Shown: positions 17,536 to 26,626 of the stretch, piece by piece
How positions within the stretch are numbered: the first letter of the stretch is position 1
Layout of the letters: each line of letters opens with the position of its first letter
Assembly (NCBI GenBank): GCA_050952465.1
Contig: JBMNKZ010000007.1
Span: forward strand, 372,001 to 436,000
Length of the DNA stretch: 64,000 nt
Source of the DNA: DUPU01 sp050952465
GTDB lineage: Bacteria; Bacillota; Dehalobacteriia; Dehalobacteriales; Dehalobacteriaceae
Reading direction: 5' to 3'
Notes under the pieces: model-generated
Seen by the model: the letters and a program-made list of their open reading frames with translations, nothing else
Database searches by the model: none
Told to the model about the DNA's origin: nothing
Translations under genes and position numbers: made by a program

Positions 17536-18895
17536 ATAGCTTTTCCAAGTGAGTAATTATTTCATTAAGCGTGCGATTAAGATTAGGATCCTTTGCTCGT
17601 TCTTGAGAGATCTTTTCGTAAGCATGAAGAACAGTAGTATGATCTCTTCCTCCAAATTCTTCTCCGATTTTTGGTAAAGAGTTATCAGTCAACTCTCGAG
17701 CTAAATACATGGCAATTTGCCTGGGATAAGCTATGGCCCGTGTTCTTTTTTTAGCTTTAAAGTCTTCCATTTTTATATGAAAATGTTCTGCAATCGCTTG
17801 TTGGATTAATTCAATAGAAATTTCTTTTGGTTTATTTATAGGCAAAATATCTTTCAAAGCTTCATGAACTAATTCGGGGACTACCTCTTTACCGGTTAAG
17901 GAAGAATAGGCGACAACTCGGATTAAGGCACCTTCAAGTTCTCTGATATTTGATTGAATTTTATTTGCAATAAAGACTAAAACATCGTTATGTACATTGA
18001 TATTTTCTAATTGTGCTTTTTTTCTCAAGATTGCAATTCTTGTTTCTAGATCAGGGGGTTGAATATCTGTAATTAGGCCCCATTCAAAACGAGATCGTAA
18101 TCTGTCCTCCAATGTGGGTATTTCTTTTGGGGGACGGTCGCTGCTGATAATTATTTGCTTATTGGCTTCGTAAAGTGTATTGAAAGTATGAAAAAACTCT
18201 TCCTGTGTACTTTCTTTACCGGCTAAAAACTGAATATCATCTATCAGTAAAACGTCCATATTACGGTAGTTATTGCGAAATTGAACGGTTTTATTTTCCC
18301 TAATGGCATTAATTAATTCGTTAGTAAATTTTTCAGAAGAAACATATACTACTTTTGTGTTGGGATTATTAAAAAAAACAAATTGGCCGATGGCGTGCAT
18401 TAAGTGAGTTTTTCCAAGACCAACTCCGCCATAGATAAATAAAGGATTATATGCTTTTGACGGAGCCTCCGCTACAGCTAGAGAAGCGGCGTGGGCAAAG
18501 CGATTACTGTTTCCCACAACAAAAGAATCAAAAGTATATTTCGGATTAAAGCAGGAATTTGCAATGATATTTTCATTATTTTTTTTCGAAATATTTTGAT
18601 CAGAATTATCTTTTTCCTTGGGGAGATAATTTATTTCTCCATCTGGTTGAGGAAGTACAAAATTAACATCTAGTTCTTCTGATGTCACCAATTGCAAGGT
18701 ATTTTTAATTAAATTAGCATACCTGGATTCCAGCCAGTCTTTGGCAAACCCATTAGGCACGGCCACCACAAAGATATTATTATATTTAGTAACGGCTTTA
18801 GTTTTTTTGAGCCAGGTATTAAAGCTAGGTTCACTTAATTCTGATTTTAAAATATCTAAAGTTTTTTGCCAGTCCTCTTGGATTTTCGAATGCAT
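17534..18895 (-). CDS. dnaA: Chromosomal replication initiator DnaA
   Basis: DnaA is the AAA+ initiator that binds DnaA boxes and opens oriC. The protein has 453 residues from the ATG at 18895, which follows GGGAGG; the longer frame from 18967 would add a spurious hydrophobic leader. It shows domain I (MHSKIQEDWQKTLDILKSEL), Walker A GGVGLGKTHLMHAIG (about 155-169), Walker B VLLIDDIQFLAG and the domain IV DNA-binding signature GGRDHTTVLHAYEKI near the end. DnaA boxes flank the gene on both sides. Confidence 0.99.
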   Translation of the reverse strand: MHSKIQEDWQKTLDILKSELSEPSFNTWLKKTKAVTKYNNIFVVAVPNGFAKDWLESRYANLIKNTLQLVTSEELDVNFVLPQPDGEINYLPKEKDNSDQNISKKNNENIIANSCFNPKYTFDSFVVGNSNRFAHAASLAVAEAPSKAYNPLFIYGGVGLGKTHLMHAIGQFVFFNNPNTKVVYVSSEKFTNELINAIRENKTVQFRNNYRNMDVLLIDDIQFLAGKESTQEEFFHTFNTLYEANKQIIISSDRPPKEIPTLEDRLRSRFEWGLITDIQPPDLETRIAILRKKAQLENINVHNDVLVFIANKIQSNIRELEGALIRVVAYSSLTGKEVVPELVHEALKDILPINKPKEISIELIQQAIAEHFHIKMEDFKAKKRTRAIAYPRQIAMYLARELTDNSLPKIGEEFGGRDHTTVLHAYEKISQERAKDPNLNRTLNEIITHLEKL

Positions 18896-19100
18896 AATAA
18901 CCTCCCTAAGACATAAAAAAAGTAAAATAATAACTAAAACTAAGAAAGAAGATAAAAAAATACCCACAGAAATATAAACAAAAATATGGGTGTGGATAAA
19001 ACTAGAGATAGTAGAGTTTTTTTAATTCAAATTAATAATAGCAAAAATTATCCACAAATTCAACAAAGAAAGAAATAAGTTATCCCCAATTTACTTTTGA
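18896..19100. other. oriC, upstream half with DnaA boxes
   Basis: The dnaA-rpmH gap contains TTATCCACA at 19048-19056 (plus), its reverse complement TGTGGATAA at 18991-18999, and a one-mismatch TTATCCCCA at 19080-19088. Together with the boxes on the other side of dnaA these form a bipartite origin of the Bacillus type. The dnaA promoter should also lie here and is likely autoregulated by these boxes. Confidence 0.8.
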
Positions 19101-19207
19101 TAAAAAATAAATCATTATTTTTTGAAATTCTATAATTTATTTTGGAAAAATATTAAAGAATCAATTTTATCTTTTGTTTTTTCCAGAAATTTTCCATTCG
19201 TAAATCC

Positions 19208-19236
19208 TTGACAGTTCTAAACAGGTAAGATATAAT
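19208..19236 (+). promoter_or_regulatory. Consensus sigma-A promoter for rpmH
   Basis: TTGACA (19208-19213) and TATAAT (19231-19236) match consensus exactly with a 17-base spacer, 72 bases before the rpmH start. Confidence 0.9.
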
Positions 19237-19307
19237 TCTACTGCTAATGCTTATTTTTGGGATTTCTTTGACATTGTTTAAGCGGAAATTAAGGAGGATT
19301 AATTATA

Positions 19308-19442
19308 ATGAAAAGAACATATCAACCAAAAAATAAAACGCATAAAAGAGTGCACGGGTTCTTGAAAAGAATGAGTACTAAAAGTGGACGAAATGTCTTG
19401 AAAAGAAGGCGTGCTAAAGGAAGAAAGGTACTGTCTGCATAA
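19308..19442 (+). CDS. rpmH: 50S ribosomal protein L34
   Basis: The 44-residue, very basic protein beginning MKRTYQPKNKTHKRVHGF and ending RAKGRKVLSA is L34. Its ATG follows an AAGGAGG site. The gene heads the rpmH-rnpA-yidD-yidC-jag cluster diverging from dnaA, the conserved origin layout. A short hairpin directly after the stop may tune read-through into rnpA. Confidence 0.98.
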   Translation: MKRTYQPKNKTHKRVHGFLKRMSTKSGRNVLKRRRAKGRKVLSA

Positions 19443-19463
19443 GGCCGGAAAGCGGCCTTTTCA
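19441..19463 (+). terminator. Hairpin directly after rpmH
   Basis: AAGGCC and GGCCTT pair and are followed by TTTC, overlapping the rpmH stop. It is probably a partial terminator allowing much higher rpmH than rnpA expression. Confidence 0.6.
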
Positions 19464-19567
19464 CATATTTTAAGATTATTATTAAAAATTTATCTGTCGG
19501 GATAAAGGGTGATTATAGTTTTACCAGGTGGCTATAATATGTTTGGTAGGCAAATTAGGGGGCTGTT

Positions 19568-19903
19568 GTGTTGATTAAAAAAATCTATCGGTTAAAAAGC
19601 CCAAAGGATTTTCGCCAGACATATCAAAAAGGAAAATCCATAGCTAATGCTTATTTAGTTTTATACTTCAGGAAGAATCTTAAAGATAAGTATCGCATTG
19701 GAATTTCTGTATCTAAAAAAGTAGGCAAAGCTGTTGTACGAAATCGGGTAAAAAGAAGATTAAGAGAAATCTGCCGTTTAAACGAAGATATTTTTCCTAA
19801 AGGGTTTGATTTAATTTTTGTTGCCAGAGTAAGAATTAAGGATGCTTCCTACCATCGGATGGAGAAGAGTTTGCTAGATTTGGTACGAAAAATAGGTAAT
19901 TAA
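19568..19903 (+). CDS. rnpA: Ribonuclease P protein component
   Basis: RnpA is the protein subunit of RNase P, which matures tRNA 5' ends. The 111-residue protein starts at a GTG (MLIKKIYRLKSPKDF) and carries the family RNA-binding signature RNRVKRRLREICR at about residues 60-72, preceded by GISVSKKVGKAVV. It lies between rpmH and yidD, with its stop 1 base before the yidD ATG. Confidence 0.97.
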   Translation: MLIKKIYRLKSPKDFRQTYQKGKSIANAYLVLYFRKNLKDKYRIGISVSKKVGKAVVRNRVKRRLREICRLNEDIFPKGFDLIFVARVRIKDASYHRMEKSLLDLVRKIGN

Positions 19904-19904
19904 G

Positions 19905-20111
19905 ATGGCGAAAATTTTAATATTTTTAGTTAAAGGTTATCAAAAAATTATATCACCTCTATTACCCGGGAGATGCCGTTTTAATCCTACTTGTTCTCAA
20001 TATCTCATAGATGCTTTAGTTAAATACGGTTTTTTCAAGGGGTTATGGAAGGGGTTAAAACGTATAATTAAATGCCATCCCTGGCATCCAGGGGGATATG
20101 ATCCTGCGTAA
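19905..20111 (+). CDS. yidD: Membrane protein insertion efficiency factor YidD
   Basis: The 68-residue protein contains the YidD hallmark GYQKIISPLLPGRCRFNPTC and ends HPWHPGGYDPA. YidD is a small inner-membrane-associated protein that assists YidC/Sec insertion. Gene order rnpA-yidD-yidC is conserved. Confidence 0.96.
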   Translation: MAKILIFLVKGYQKIISPLLPGRCRFNPTCSQYLIDALVKYGFFKGLWKGLKRIIKCHPWHPGGYDPA

Positions 20112-20162
20112 ATAAGTAACAGGAGGTGAAACCCGCAAATTAAGGTTTGTGGGGAGAAAAAA

Positions 20163-20825
20163 TTGGGTACATTAGTTGGTTTTGTAACAAATTCCCTAGA
20201 ATGGCTTTATCAAGTAACACTTCAAATAGGGATTCCGAGTTATGCTTTGGCGATTGTGCTTTTAACTGTAATTATTAAAATTTTGCTTTATCCTTTAACT
20301 TACAAACAAATGAAATCAATGAAGGTAATGCAGGAATTGCAGCCAAAAATTAAAGATCTAGACAAAAAATATAAGAATGATCCGCAGAAAAAGCAGCAAG
20401 CGATTATGGAATTATATAAAGAGCATGGGGCAAATCCCATGTCTGGCTGTTTGCCTTTATTAATCCAATTTCCGATTTTAATTGCTTTATTTAGAGGGTT
20501 GCAGACATTTCAGCCATCAAATATAGATCATTATAATTTTTTATGGATCAGTGATTTAAGTAAAGCGGATCCCTCGGGGATCATTCTGCCGGTTTTAGTC
20601 GGATTATCTACTTTTCTACAACAATATATAACTTCTCCAAATGCTAGTGATTCTACTCAAAAAACGCTGCTTTATGTGATGCCAATTTTGTTCGGTTTCA
20701 TGACCAGATCTTTTCCTGCAGGACTAGCTTTTTATTGGATTGTATTTAGTGTTGTTGGTACTATACAACAACTTATTATTAATAAAGGTATTAAACCTCA
20801 GCCGGTAAAGGAGAGTGTTAAATAA
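20163..20825 (+). CDS. yidC: Membrane protein insertase YidC (Oxa1 family)
   Basis: The 220-residue short-type YidC/Oxa1 protein inserts membrane proteins. It starts at a TTG (MGTLVGFVTNSLEWLYQVTL). A first membrane segment is followed by the positively charged hairpin region KQMKSMKVMQELQPKIKDLDK, then GCLPLLIQFPILIALF and three further segments (ending FYWIVFSVVGTIQQLI). No signal-peptide lipobox is visible, unlike SpoIIIJ of Bacillus. The stop overlaps the jag ATG by one base (TAATG). Confidence 0.95.
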   Translation: MGTLVGFVTNSLEWLYQVTLQIGIPSYALAIVLLTVIIKILLYPLTYKQMKSMKVMQELQPKIKDLDKKYKNDPQKKQQAIMELYKEHGANPMSGCLPLLIQFPILIALFRGLQTFQPSNIDHYNFLWISDLSKADPSGIILPVLVGLSTFLQQYITSPNASDSTQKTLLYVMPILFGFMTRSFPAGLAFYWIVFSVVGTIQQLIINKGIKPQPVKESVK

Positions 20826-21565
20826 TGAAATCAATAGAAATAACCGGCAAAACTATTGATGAAGCCATAGAACTTGGGTTAAAAGAACTAAACTGTACCA
20901 GAGATGACGTGGAAGTTGAAATCTTAGAAGCACCGTCCCGGGGACTTTTTGGTCTCATTGGAGCAAAGGATGCTAAGGTAAAATTAAATTTGAGAGACAA
21001 AAAAAATGAAGCTGAATTTTTTGGATTCTCGGAAAAAAACTTTTCAATAACACCTAAAGCGGATGAGGTAAAGCATGACCTTGCAGAAACTAAAGAATTT
21101 AATCAAGACGAAGAACCGGAAATAACTGCAATCAGTTTTTTGGAAAAAATATTCGATAAATTAGGACTAAAAGTTAATTCGGAAATATCAAAGGAAGAAG
21201 ATTTTATTTACATCTCATTTCATGGGGATGACTTAGGTATCTTGATTGGCCGGCGGGGAGAAACCCTTGATTCTCTCCAGTACTTGACTAATCTAGTTGT
21301 AGGGAAAAAATTTAACCATAGGTATCGTATAATTTTAGATGTGGAAGGGTATCGTAAGCGAAGGGAGCAGACATTAATAAATCTGGCTTATCGCCTTTCG
21401 GAAAAAGTAAAGAAGACAGGTCATAATATTGTTTTGGAGCCAATGAATCCTCATGAACGCAGAATTATCCATACCGCGCTTCAGAATGACCCAAAAGTAC
21501 GTACCTTTAGTGAAGGGGACGAGCCTTACAGAAAAGTAATTATTACAAGAAAAAATCGGCAGTAA
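20825..21565 (+). CDS. jag: Jag/KhpB RNA-binding protein
   Basis: The 246-residue protein has a Jag_N domain (MKSIEITGKTIDEAIELGL, about 1-50), an acidic linker, a KH domain with the loop LIGRRGETLDSLQYL (about 140-155) and a C-terminal R3H domain (NPHERRIIHTALQ). KhpB pairs with KhpA as a global RNA binder affecting cell division and wall growth. It is translationally coupled to yidC. Confidence 0.95.
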   Translation: MKSIEITGKTIDEAIELGLKELNCTRDDVEVEILEAPSRGLFGLIGAKDAKVKLNLRDKKNEAEFFGFSEKNFSITPKADEVKHDLAETKEFNQDEEPEITAISFLEKIFDKLGLKVNSEISKEEDFIYISFHGDDLGILIGRRGETLDSLQYLTNLVVGKKFNHRYRIILDVEGYRKRREQTLINLAYRLSEKVKKTGHNIVLEPMNPHERRIIHTALQNDPKVRTFSEGDEPYRKVIITRKNRQ

Positions 21566-21589
21566 GATAATTTTTAATAACGAAGATTC

Positions 21590-21619
21590 AACCCAGTAAT
21601 ATCTTATTGCTGGGTTTTC
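21590..21619 (+). terminator. Intrinsic terminator between jag and mnmE
   Basis: AACCCAGTAA and TTATTGCTGGGTT pair around a short loop and are followed by TTCT. It overlaps the leader of mnmE. Confidence 0.75.
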
Positions 21620-21647
21620 TAAATATTTGTGCCGAGGTGAATCTATT

Positions 21648-23030
21648 TTGTTTAATGATACTATAGCTGCTATTTCGACCCCCTTAGGAGAGGGAGGAAT
21701 CGGAATTGTCCGAATGAGTGGCGATGAAGCCAGAAAAATTTTGGCGAAGGTTTTTAAACCAAAATTTAAGAAAGATTTAAGTAAGGCAGAAGGCTTTACT
21801 ATGCATTTAGGACATATTTACGGCAATGACGAAAAAGTTGTAGACGAGGTATTGGTTTCGTTAATGCTTGGCCCAAAATCCTTTACCGGGGAAGATGTAG
21901 TGGAAATTAACTGTCATGGAGGGTTGATTCCTTTAAAATTAACCTTGGAAGCTGTGTTATCAGCTGGGGCTAGACTGGCCGAGCCAGGGGAATTCTCTAA
22001 ACGAGCCTTTTTAAATGGCAGAATTGATTTGCCTCAGGCTGAAGCAATTATTGATGTGATTCGGGCCAAAAATGAAACTGGCCTTAACTCTGCGGTCAAT
22101 CAATTAACAGGAAAACTATCTGAAAAAATTAGAAAAATCAGACATGAACTTTTAGGTTTATTGGCATCAATTGAAGCTGCCATTGATTTTCCGGAAGAGG
22201 ATTTAGATGACCTAACTAATCAGGAGATTATTTCAAAGGTAAATGCGTTATTAGGGACAATAGATAAGCTGATTGGTACCTTTGAACAGGGAAAATTTAT
22301 TCGAGATGGCATCAATACCGCCATCGTCGGACGAACGAATGTAGGTAAATCCAGTCTTCTAAATGCCCTTTTAAGAGAAAATAGATCCATTGTCACTGAT
22401 ATTCCGGGCACAACCAGGGATACTATAGAGGAATATGTTAATATCGGAGGATTTTCTTTAAAAATAATTGATACGGCAGGAATTCGCAATACTTCGGATT
22501 TAGTGGAGCAAATTGGGGTGGAGCGATCAAAAGAAATTATTAAGAAAGCAGATTTAGTCCTTTTGGTACTGGATATTTCAACTGGGATTACTAATGAGGA
22601 TAAAGAAATTTTCTCTTATTTAAAAGACAAGAGAACTATTGTTCTGGTTAATAAGATTGATTTGGATGCCTTTAGCGAAAGAAAGAAAGAATTTGAAAAT
22701 CTGGTTAAAGAGTTTCCAGTTGTTTATATATCTGCGAAAAATGAAATTGGGATAGAGGAATTAGAGAAATTGATTATTTCCTCTATTATGCAGGGGAAAA
22801 TTGTTTCTCATGGAGATTTATTCATTACTAATATCAGGCATAAGGAAAGTTTAACTAAAGCTTACTGCCATCTTCAAGAGGTTTTAAGGGGAGCAGAGGG
22901 GGAGATGACTTTAGATTTTTTGTCTATAGATTTGCGGGCAGCATGGGAAATATTAGGCGAAATTACCGGTGATACTGCCGATGAAGATTTACTTGATAGA
23001 ATTTTTTCTGATTTTTGTATAGGCAAATAG
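21648..23030 (+). CDS. mnmE: tRNA-modifying GTPase MnmE
   Basis: With MnmG, MnmE installs the aminomethyl-type modification at wobble uridine 34. The protein has 460 residues from the TTG at 21648, 8 bases after GAGGTG; an earlier TTG at 21627 has no such site. It shows a folate-binding N-domain (TIAAISTPLGEGGIGIVRMSG), G1 GRTNVGKSSLLNALL, G2/G3 IPGTTRD and DTAGIR, G4 NKID and the catalytic C-terminal CIGK. mnmG follows after 10 bases. Confidence 0.97.
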   Translation: MFNDTIAAISTPLGEGGIGIVRMSGDEARKILAKVFKPKFKKDLSKAEGFTMHLGHIYGNDEKVVDEVLVSLMLGPKSFTGEDVVEINCHGGLIPLKLTLEAVLSAGARLAEPGEFSKRAFLNGRIDLPQAEAIIDVIRAKNETGLNSAVNQLTGKLSEKIRKIRHELLGLLASIEAAIDFPEEDLDDLTNQEIISKVNALLGTIDKLIGTFEQGKFIRDGINTAIVGRTNVGKSSLLNALLRENRSIVTDIPGTTRDTIEEYVNIGGFSLKIIDTAGIRNTSDLVEQIGVERSKEIIKKADLVLLVLDISTGITNEDKEIFSYLKDKRTIVLVNKIDLDAFSERKKEFENLVKEFPVVYISAKNEIGIEELEKLIISSIMQGKIVSHGDLFITNIRHKESLTKAYCHLQEVLRGAEGEMTLDFLSIDLRAAWEILGEITGDTADEDLLDRIFSDFCIGK

Positions 23031-23040
23031 AGGTGAAATT

Positions 23041-24948
23041 GTGGATTATTTAGCTGGTGTATATGAAGTAATTGTGGTCGGAGCGGGCCATGCAGGCTGT
23101 GAAGCAGCATTAGCGGCCGCTCGGTTAAAATGTAAAACTTTATTATTAACTTTAAACATGGAAAATATTGCTCTTATGCCCTGTAATCCAGCCATTGGCG
23201 GACCGGCTAAAGGGCATTTGGTCAGAGAAATTGATGCTCTGGGTGGAGAGATGGCTTTAAATATTGATAAATCGCATATTCAAATTCGTCTCTTAAATAC
23301 CGGGAAGGGGCCTGCAGTACATGCCTTAAGAGCCCAAGCTGATAAAAAACTCTATCAGCAGGAAATGACCATGACCTTAGAAACCCAGGAAAATTTGGAT
23401 GTCAAGCAAGCAATGGTTGATAAAATCTTAATAGAAAATTATCAGGTAAAAGGCATCGTGACTGATACCGGAGCGAAATTTTTAGGGAAAACCGTGATCC
23501 TAACCACCGGCACTTACTTACGAGGACGAATTATCATCGGAGAAACACATTTTCAAGGGGGACCTAATGGTCAACGTGCGTCTCTGGATTTAGTGAAAAG
23601 TCTAGTAGATAGCGGATTTGAAATTAGAAGATTTAAGACAGGAACACCTGCTCGAGTAGATTATCGTTCCATAGATTTTTCGAAAACCATAGAGCAACCG
23701 GGAAGTAAAGAACCTTTGGCCTTCTCTTTTTTAACGGAAAAATTTGAGCGACCTAATATTTCTTGTTGGTTAACTTATACCAATGAAAAGACTCATCAGA
23801 TTGTCCGGGATAATCTGCATCGTTCTCCTTTATTTAGTGGTTTAATTGAAGGGGTAGGTGCAAGATACTGTCCTTCCCTAGAAGATAAAGTAGTGAGATT
23901 TCCGGATAAGACGGCGCATCAGCTTTTTTTAGAACCTGAAGGAGAGAGTACCTATGAGTATTATGTCCAAGGGATGTCCAGCAGTTTACCGGAGGAAGTA
24001 CAATTTGCTTTTTTAAGAACCATTAAAGGATTAGAACGTGTAGAAATAATGAGGCCAGCTTACGCCATTGAATATGACTGTATTGATCCTACTCAGCTTA
24101 CGCCAACTTTGGAAAGTAAAAATATTGAAGGATTATATACGGCGGGTCAAATCAACGGAACGTCCGGTTATGAAGAGGCTGCGGCTCAGGGATTATTAGC
24201 TGGAATCAATGCAGTATTAAAAATACGGGAGCAGGAACCCTTCATTTTAAAACGCTCCGATGGATATATCGGTGTACTGATAGATGATTTGGTGACAAAA
24301 GGAACCAATGAGCCTTATCGCATGCTTACTTCTCGAGCGGAATATCGGTTATTATTGAGACAGGATAATGCGGATCTCAGACTTACAGAATATGGAAGGA
24401 AAATTGGCCTGGTAGACGATTATCGTTATGAGAGATTTTGCCGGAAAAAAGAAAATATTTTTCGCGTTATAGAGGGATTAAGGGATACACGTATTTCTCC
24501 ACAAAATGAGCAATTAAAAAAACTCTTAAGTGAGAAAAATTCCAGCGAACTCAAAGGGGCGATTACACTTTATGATCTGTTAAAGAGACCGGAAATCAGT
24601 TATCAAGATATCAGGGGCTTTTTAGATCCTCTGTGGGAGCTGGGGCGTCAGGAGAAAGAGCAGGTAGAGATTCAGGTAAAATATGAAGGATATATTAAAA
24701 AGCAAATAGAGCAAGCGGAAAAGTTCAATCGATTGGAGAACCTCCGTTTGCCAAATGACATTAAATATAGTTTGATAAAAGGACTTCGTATAGAAGCTCA
24801 GCAAAAATTAGATAAAATTAGGCCTGAATCGATTGGGCAAGCCTCGCGGATTTCCGGAGTTTCTCCTGCGGACATCTCCGTACTCTTAGTTTTTCTAGAG
24901 CAGAAAAGAAGAATGCAGTCAAAGAAGGAGGATATATCAGTTGACTGA
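23041..24948 (+). CDS. mnmG: tRNA uridine-5-carboxymethylaminomethyl modification enzyme MnmG
   Basis: MnmG (GidA) is the FAD-dependent partner of MnmE. The 635-residue product starts at a GTG after GAGGTG. It has the dinucleotide motif VVGAGHAGCEAALAAAR, the signature CNPAIGGPAKGHLVREIDALGG and the second family signature TSGYEEAAAQGL. Its last 8 bases overlap rsmG. Confidence 0.98.
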   Translation: MDYLAGVYEVIVVGAGHAGCEAALAAARLKCKTLLLTLNMENIALMPCNPAIGGPAKGHLVREIDALGGEMALNIDKSHIQIRLLNTGKGPAVHALRAQADKKLYQQEMTMTLETQENLDVKQAMVDKILIENYQVKGIVTDTGAKFLGKTVILTTGTYLRGRIIIGETHFQGGPNGQRASLDLVKSLVDSGFEIRRFKTGTPARVDYRSIDFSKTIEQPGSKEPLAFSFLTEKFERPNISCWLTYTNEKTHQIVRDNLHRSPLFSGLIEGVGARYCPSLEDKVVRFPDKTAHQLFLEPEGESTYEYYVQGMSSSLPEEVQFAFLRTIKGLERVEIMRPAYAIEYDCIDPTQLTPTLESKNIEGLYTAGQINGTSGYEEAAAQGLLAGINAVLKIREQEPFILKRSDGYIGVLIDDLVTKGTNEPYRMLTSRAEYRLLLRQDNADLRLTEYGRKIGLVDDYRYERFCRKKENIFRVIEGLRDTRISPQNEQLKKLLSEKNSSELKGAITLYDLLKRPEISYQDIRGFLDPLWELGRQEKEQVEIQVKYEGYIKKQIEQAEKFNRLENLRLPNDIKYSLIKGLRIEAQQKLDKIRPESIGQASRISGVSPADISVLLVFLEQKRRMQSKKEDISVD

Positions 24949-25663
24949 CTTTCTGGATTATTTATCACAGGGTTTAAGGGAAATTGAGCTGAATATTTCC
25001 CAAGAACAATTAACCCAATGTTTAAAATATCATGATTTACTTTTGGAATGGAATCAGAAAATAAATTTAACTTCCATAGAAGATGACCAGGAGATAGCTA
25101 TTAAACATTTCATTGATTCATTGATATGTTTAAAACATATAACCATGAGCAATGAAGATAAAATAATAGATGTAGGGACAGGGGCAGGATTTCCGGGACT
25201 TCCTATAAAAATATTAATGCCGGGGATCAAACTAGGGCTTTTGGATTCCTTAGAAAAAAGATGCAGATTTCTGGAAAATATAGTATCTGCTTTAGAATTG
25301 AATCAGGTTGATGTTATTCATGGACGTGCGGAAGATCTGGGAAAAGATCCGGCTTATCGCGAGCAATTTTCCTTTGTTACAGCCCGTGCTGTAACGGCTT
25401 TACCGGTGCTTGCCGAATATTGCCTGCCCTTTGTTAAAATCGGTGGATACTTCTTGGCATTAAAGGGACCGGAAATTGACGAAGAAGTCAATAAGGGGGA
25501 AAAAGCCGTACAGACTATGGGTGGCAGAATACAAGAAATTAAATTTTATCAACTGCCCTTATTAGGGGATGCCAGATCTCTGATCATCATTAAAAAAGTT
25601 ATTTCCACACCGGATAAGTATCCCCGAAAAACCGGAGTACCTACAAAAAAGCCCATATTATAA
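24941..25663 (+). CDS. rsmG: 16S rRNA (guanine527-N7)-methyltransferase RsmG
   Basis: RsmG (GidB) methylates G527 of 16S rRNA. The 240-residue protein starts at a TTG following AAGGAGG. The SAM-binding motif IDVGTGAGFPGLPIKI lies at about 68-83, followed by LLDSLEKRCRFLE. It closes the mnmE-mnmG-rsmG unit. Confidence 0.97.
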   Translation: MTDFLDYLSQGLREIELNISQEQLTQCLKYHDLLLEWNQKINLTSIEDDQEIAIKHFIDSLICLKHITMSNEDKIIDVGTGAGFPGLPIKILMPGIKLGLLDSLEKRCRFLENIVSALELNQVDVIHGRAEDLGKDPAYREQFSFVTARAVTALPVLAEYCLPFVKIGGYFLALKGPEIDEEVNKGEKAVQTMGGRIQEIKFYQLPLLGDARSLIIIKKVISTPDKYPRKTGVPTKKPIL

Positions 25664-25707
25664 GATTAGGACAATTTTTACTTTTATTATAATAATTTTG
25701 ATAAATT

Positions 25708-25760
25708 AAAGCCTGTAAACTGGAGCAAATCAATTGCTTATTTTAGGGCTTTTTCTTTTT
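25708..25760 (+). terminator. Terminator after rsmG
   Basis: AAAGCC and GGCTTT enclose an inner GAGCAA/TTGCTT stem, followed by a long T-rich tail. It separates rsmG from parA; no noc gene lies between them. Confidence 0.7.
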
Positions 25761-25864
25761 TTAGCAGGAGAGTTTCGTTGTAATGTGGAATAAAGTCATT
25801 GTAGAATTCCCATTAAATAATTTCAAAATAAAATATCTGGGTTAAAATTAACGGTGGTGTAAAA

Positions 25865-26626
25865 ATGGGTAAGATTATTTCAATCACAAATCAAAAAGGT
25901 GGGGTGGCAAAAACAACAACAGCAGTAAATGTGTCAGCATTTATGGCCATTGAGGGGAAAAAAATACTCCTGATTGATATTGATCCTCAGGGCAATGCCT
26001 CCAGCGGCTTAGGAATCAACAGACAGGAAACAGATTATTGTGTTTACGATGTGCTCATTAACGGGGTATCACTGGAGGCAGTAACCTATGATACTGAGCT
26101 GGAAAATTTAAAAATAGTGCCTGCCACAATCCAGCTTGCCGGAGCGGAAATTGAATTAGTATCATCAATTTCTCGGGAAAGCAAACTGAAAAAGGCCATT
26201 AAAAGTATCAGAGATCAATATGATTATATTATTATTGATTGTCCCCCGTCACTGGGGTTATTGACCCTAAATGCTTTGACAGCAGCGGATAGTTTATTAA
26301 TTCCAATTCAATGCGAATATTACGCATTAGAAGGTTTGGGTCAATTGATGAATACATATGAGTTGGTACGAAAACACTTGAACCCTAAATTAGAGATTGA
26401 GGGAGTATTATTAACTATGTTTGATGCCAGAACAAATTTAGCCATTCAGGTCGTTGATGAAGTAAAAAATTATTTTAAGGGCAAAGTGTTTTCCACGATC
26501 ATACCCCGCAATGTAAGATTAAGTGAGGCTCCTAGTCACGGCAAACCGGTATCCTTGTATGATCCTAAATCTCGTGGGGCGGAGGTATATCATGAATTAG
26601 CAAGGGAAGTGATTAGTCATGGCTAA
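25865..26626 (+). CDS. parA: Chromosome partitioning ATPase ParA (Soj)
   Basis: ParA/Soj is a DNA-binding ATPase controlling origin segregation and DnaA activity. The 253-residue protein has the deviant Walker A KGGVAKTTTAVN (Ala at the position often Gly), LLIDIDPQGNASSGLG, and the Walker B IIDCPPSLGLLTLNA. It overlaps parB by 8 bases. Confidence 0.96.
   Translation: MGKIISITNQKGGVAKTTTAVNVSAFMAIEGKKILLIDIDPQGNASSGLGINRQETDYCVYDVLINGVSLEAVTYDTELENLKIVPATIQLAGAEIELVSSISRESKLKKAIKSIRDQYDYIIIDCPPSLGLLTLNALTAADSLLIPIQCEYYALEGLGQLMNTYELVRKHLNPKLEIEGVLLTMFDARTNLAIQVVDEVKNYFKGKVFSTIIPRNVRLSEAPSHGKPVSLYDPKSRGAEVYHELAREVISHG

Noticed and set aside
25865..26626. ParA Walker A with Ala (KGGVAKTT) as a possible defect
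   Set aside because: Ala at this position occurs in ParA-family proteins and the catalytic Lys residues are kept, so it is not considered abnormal.
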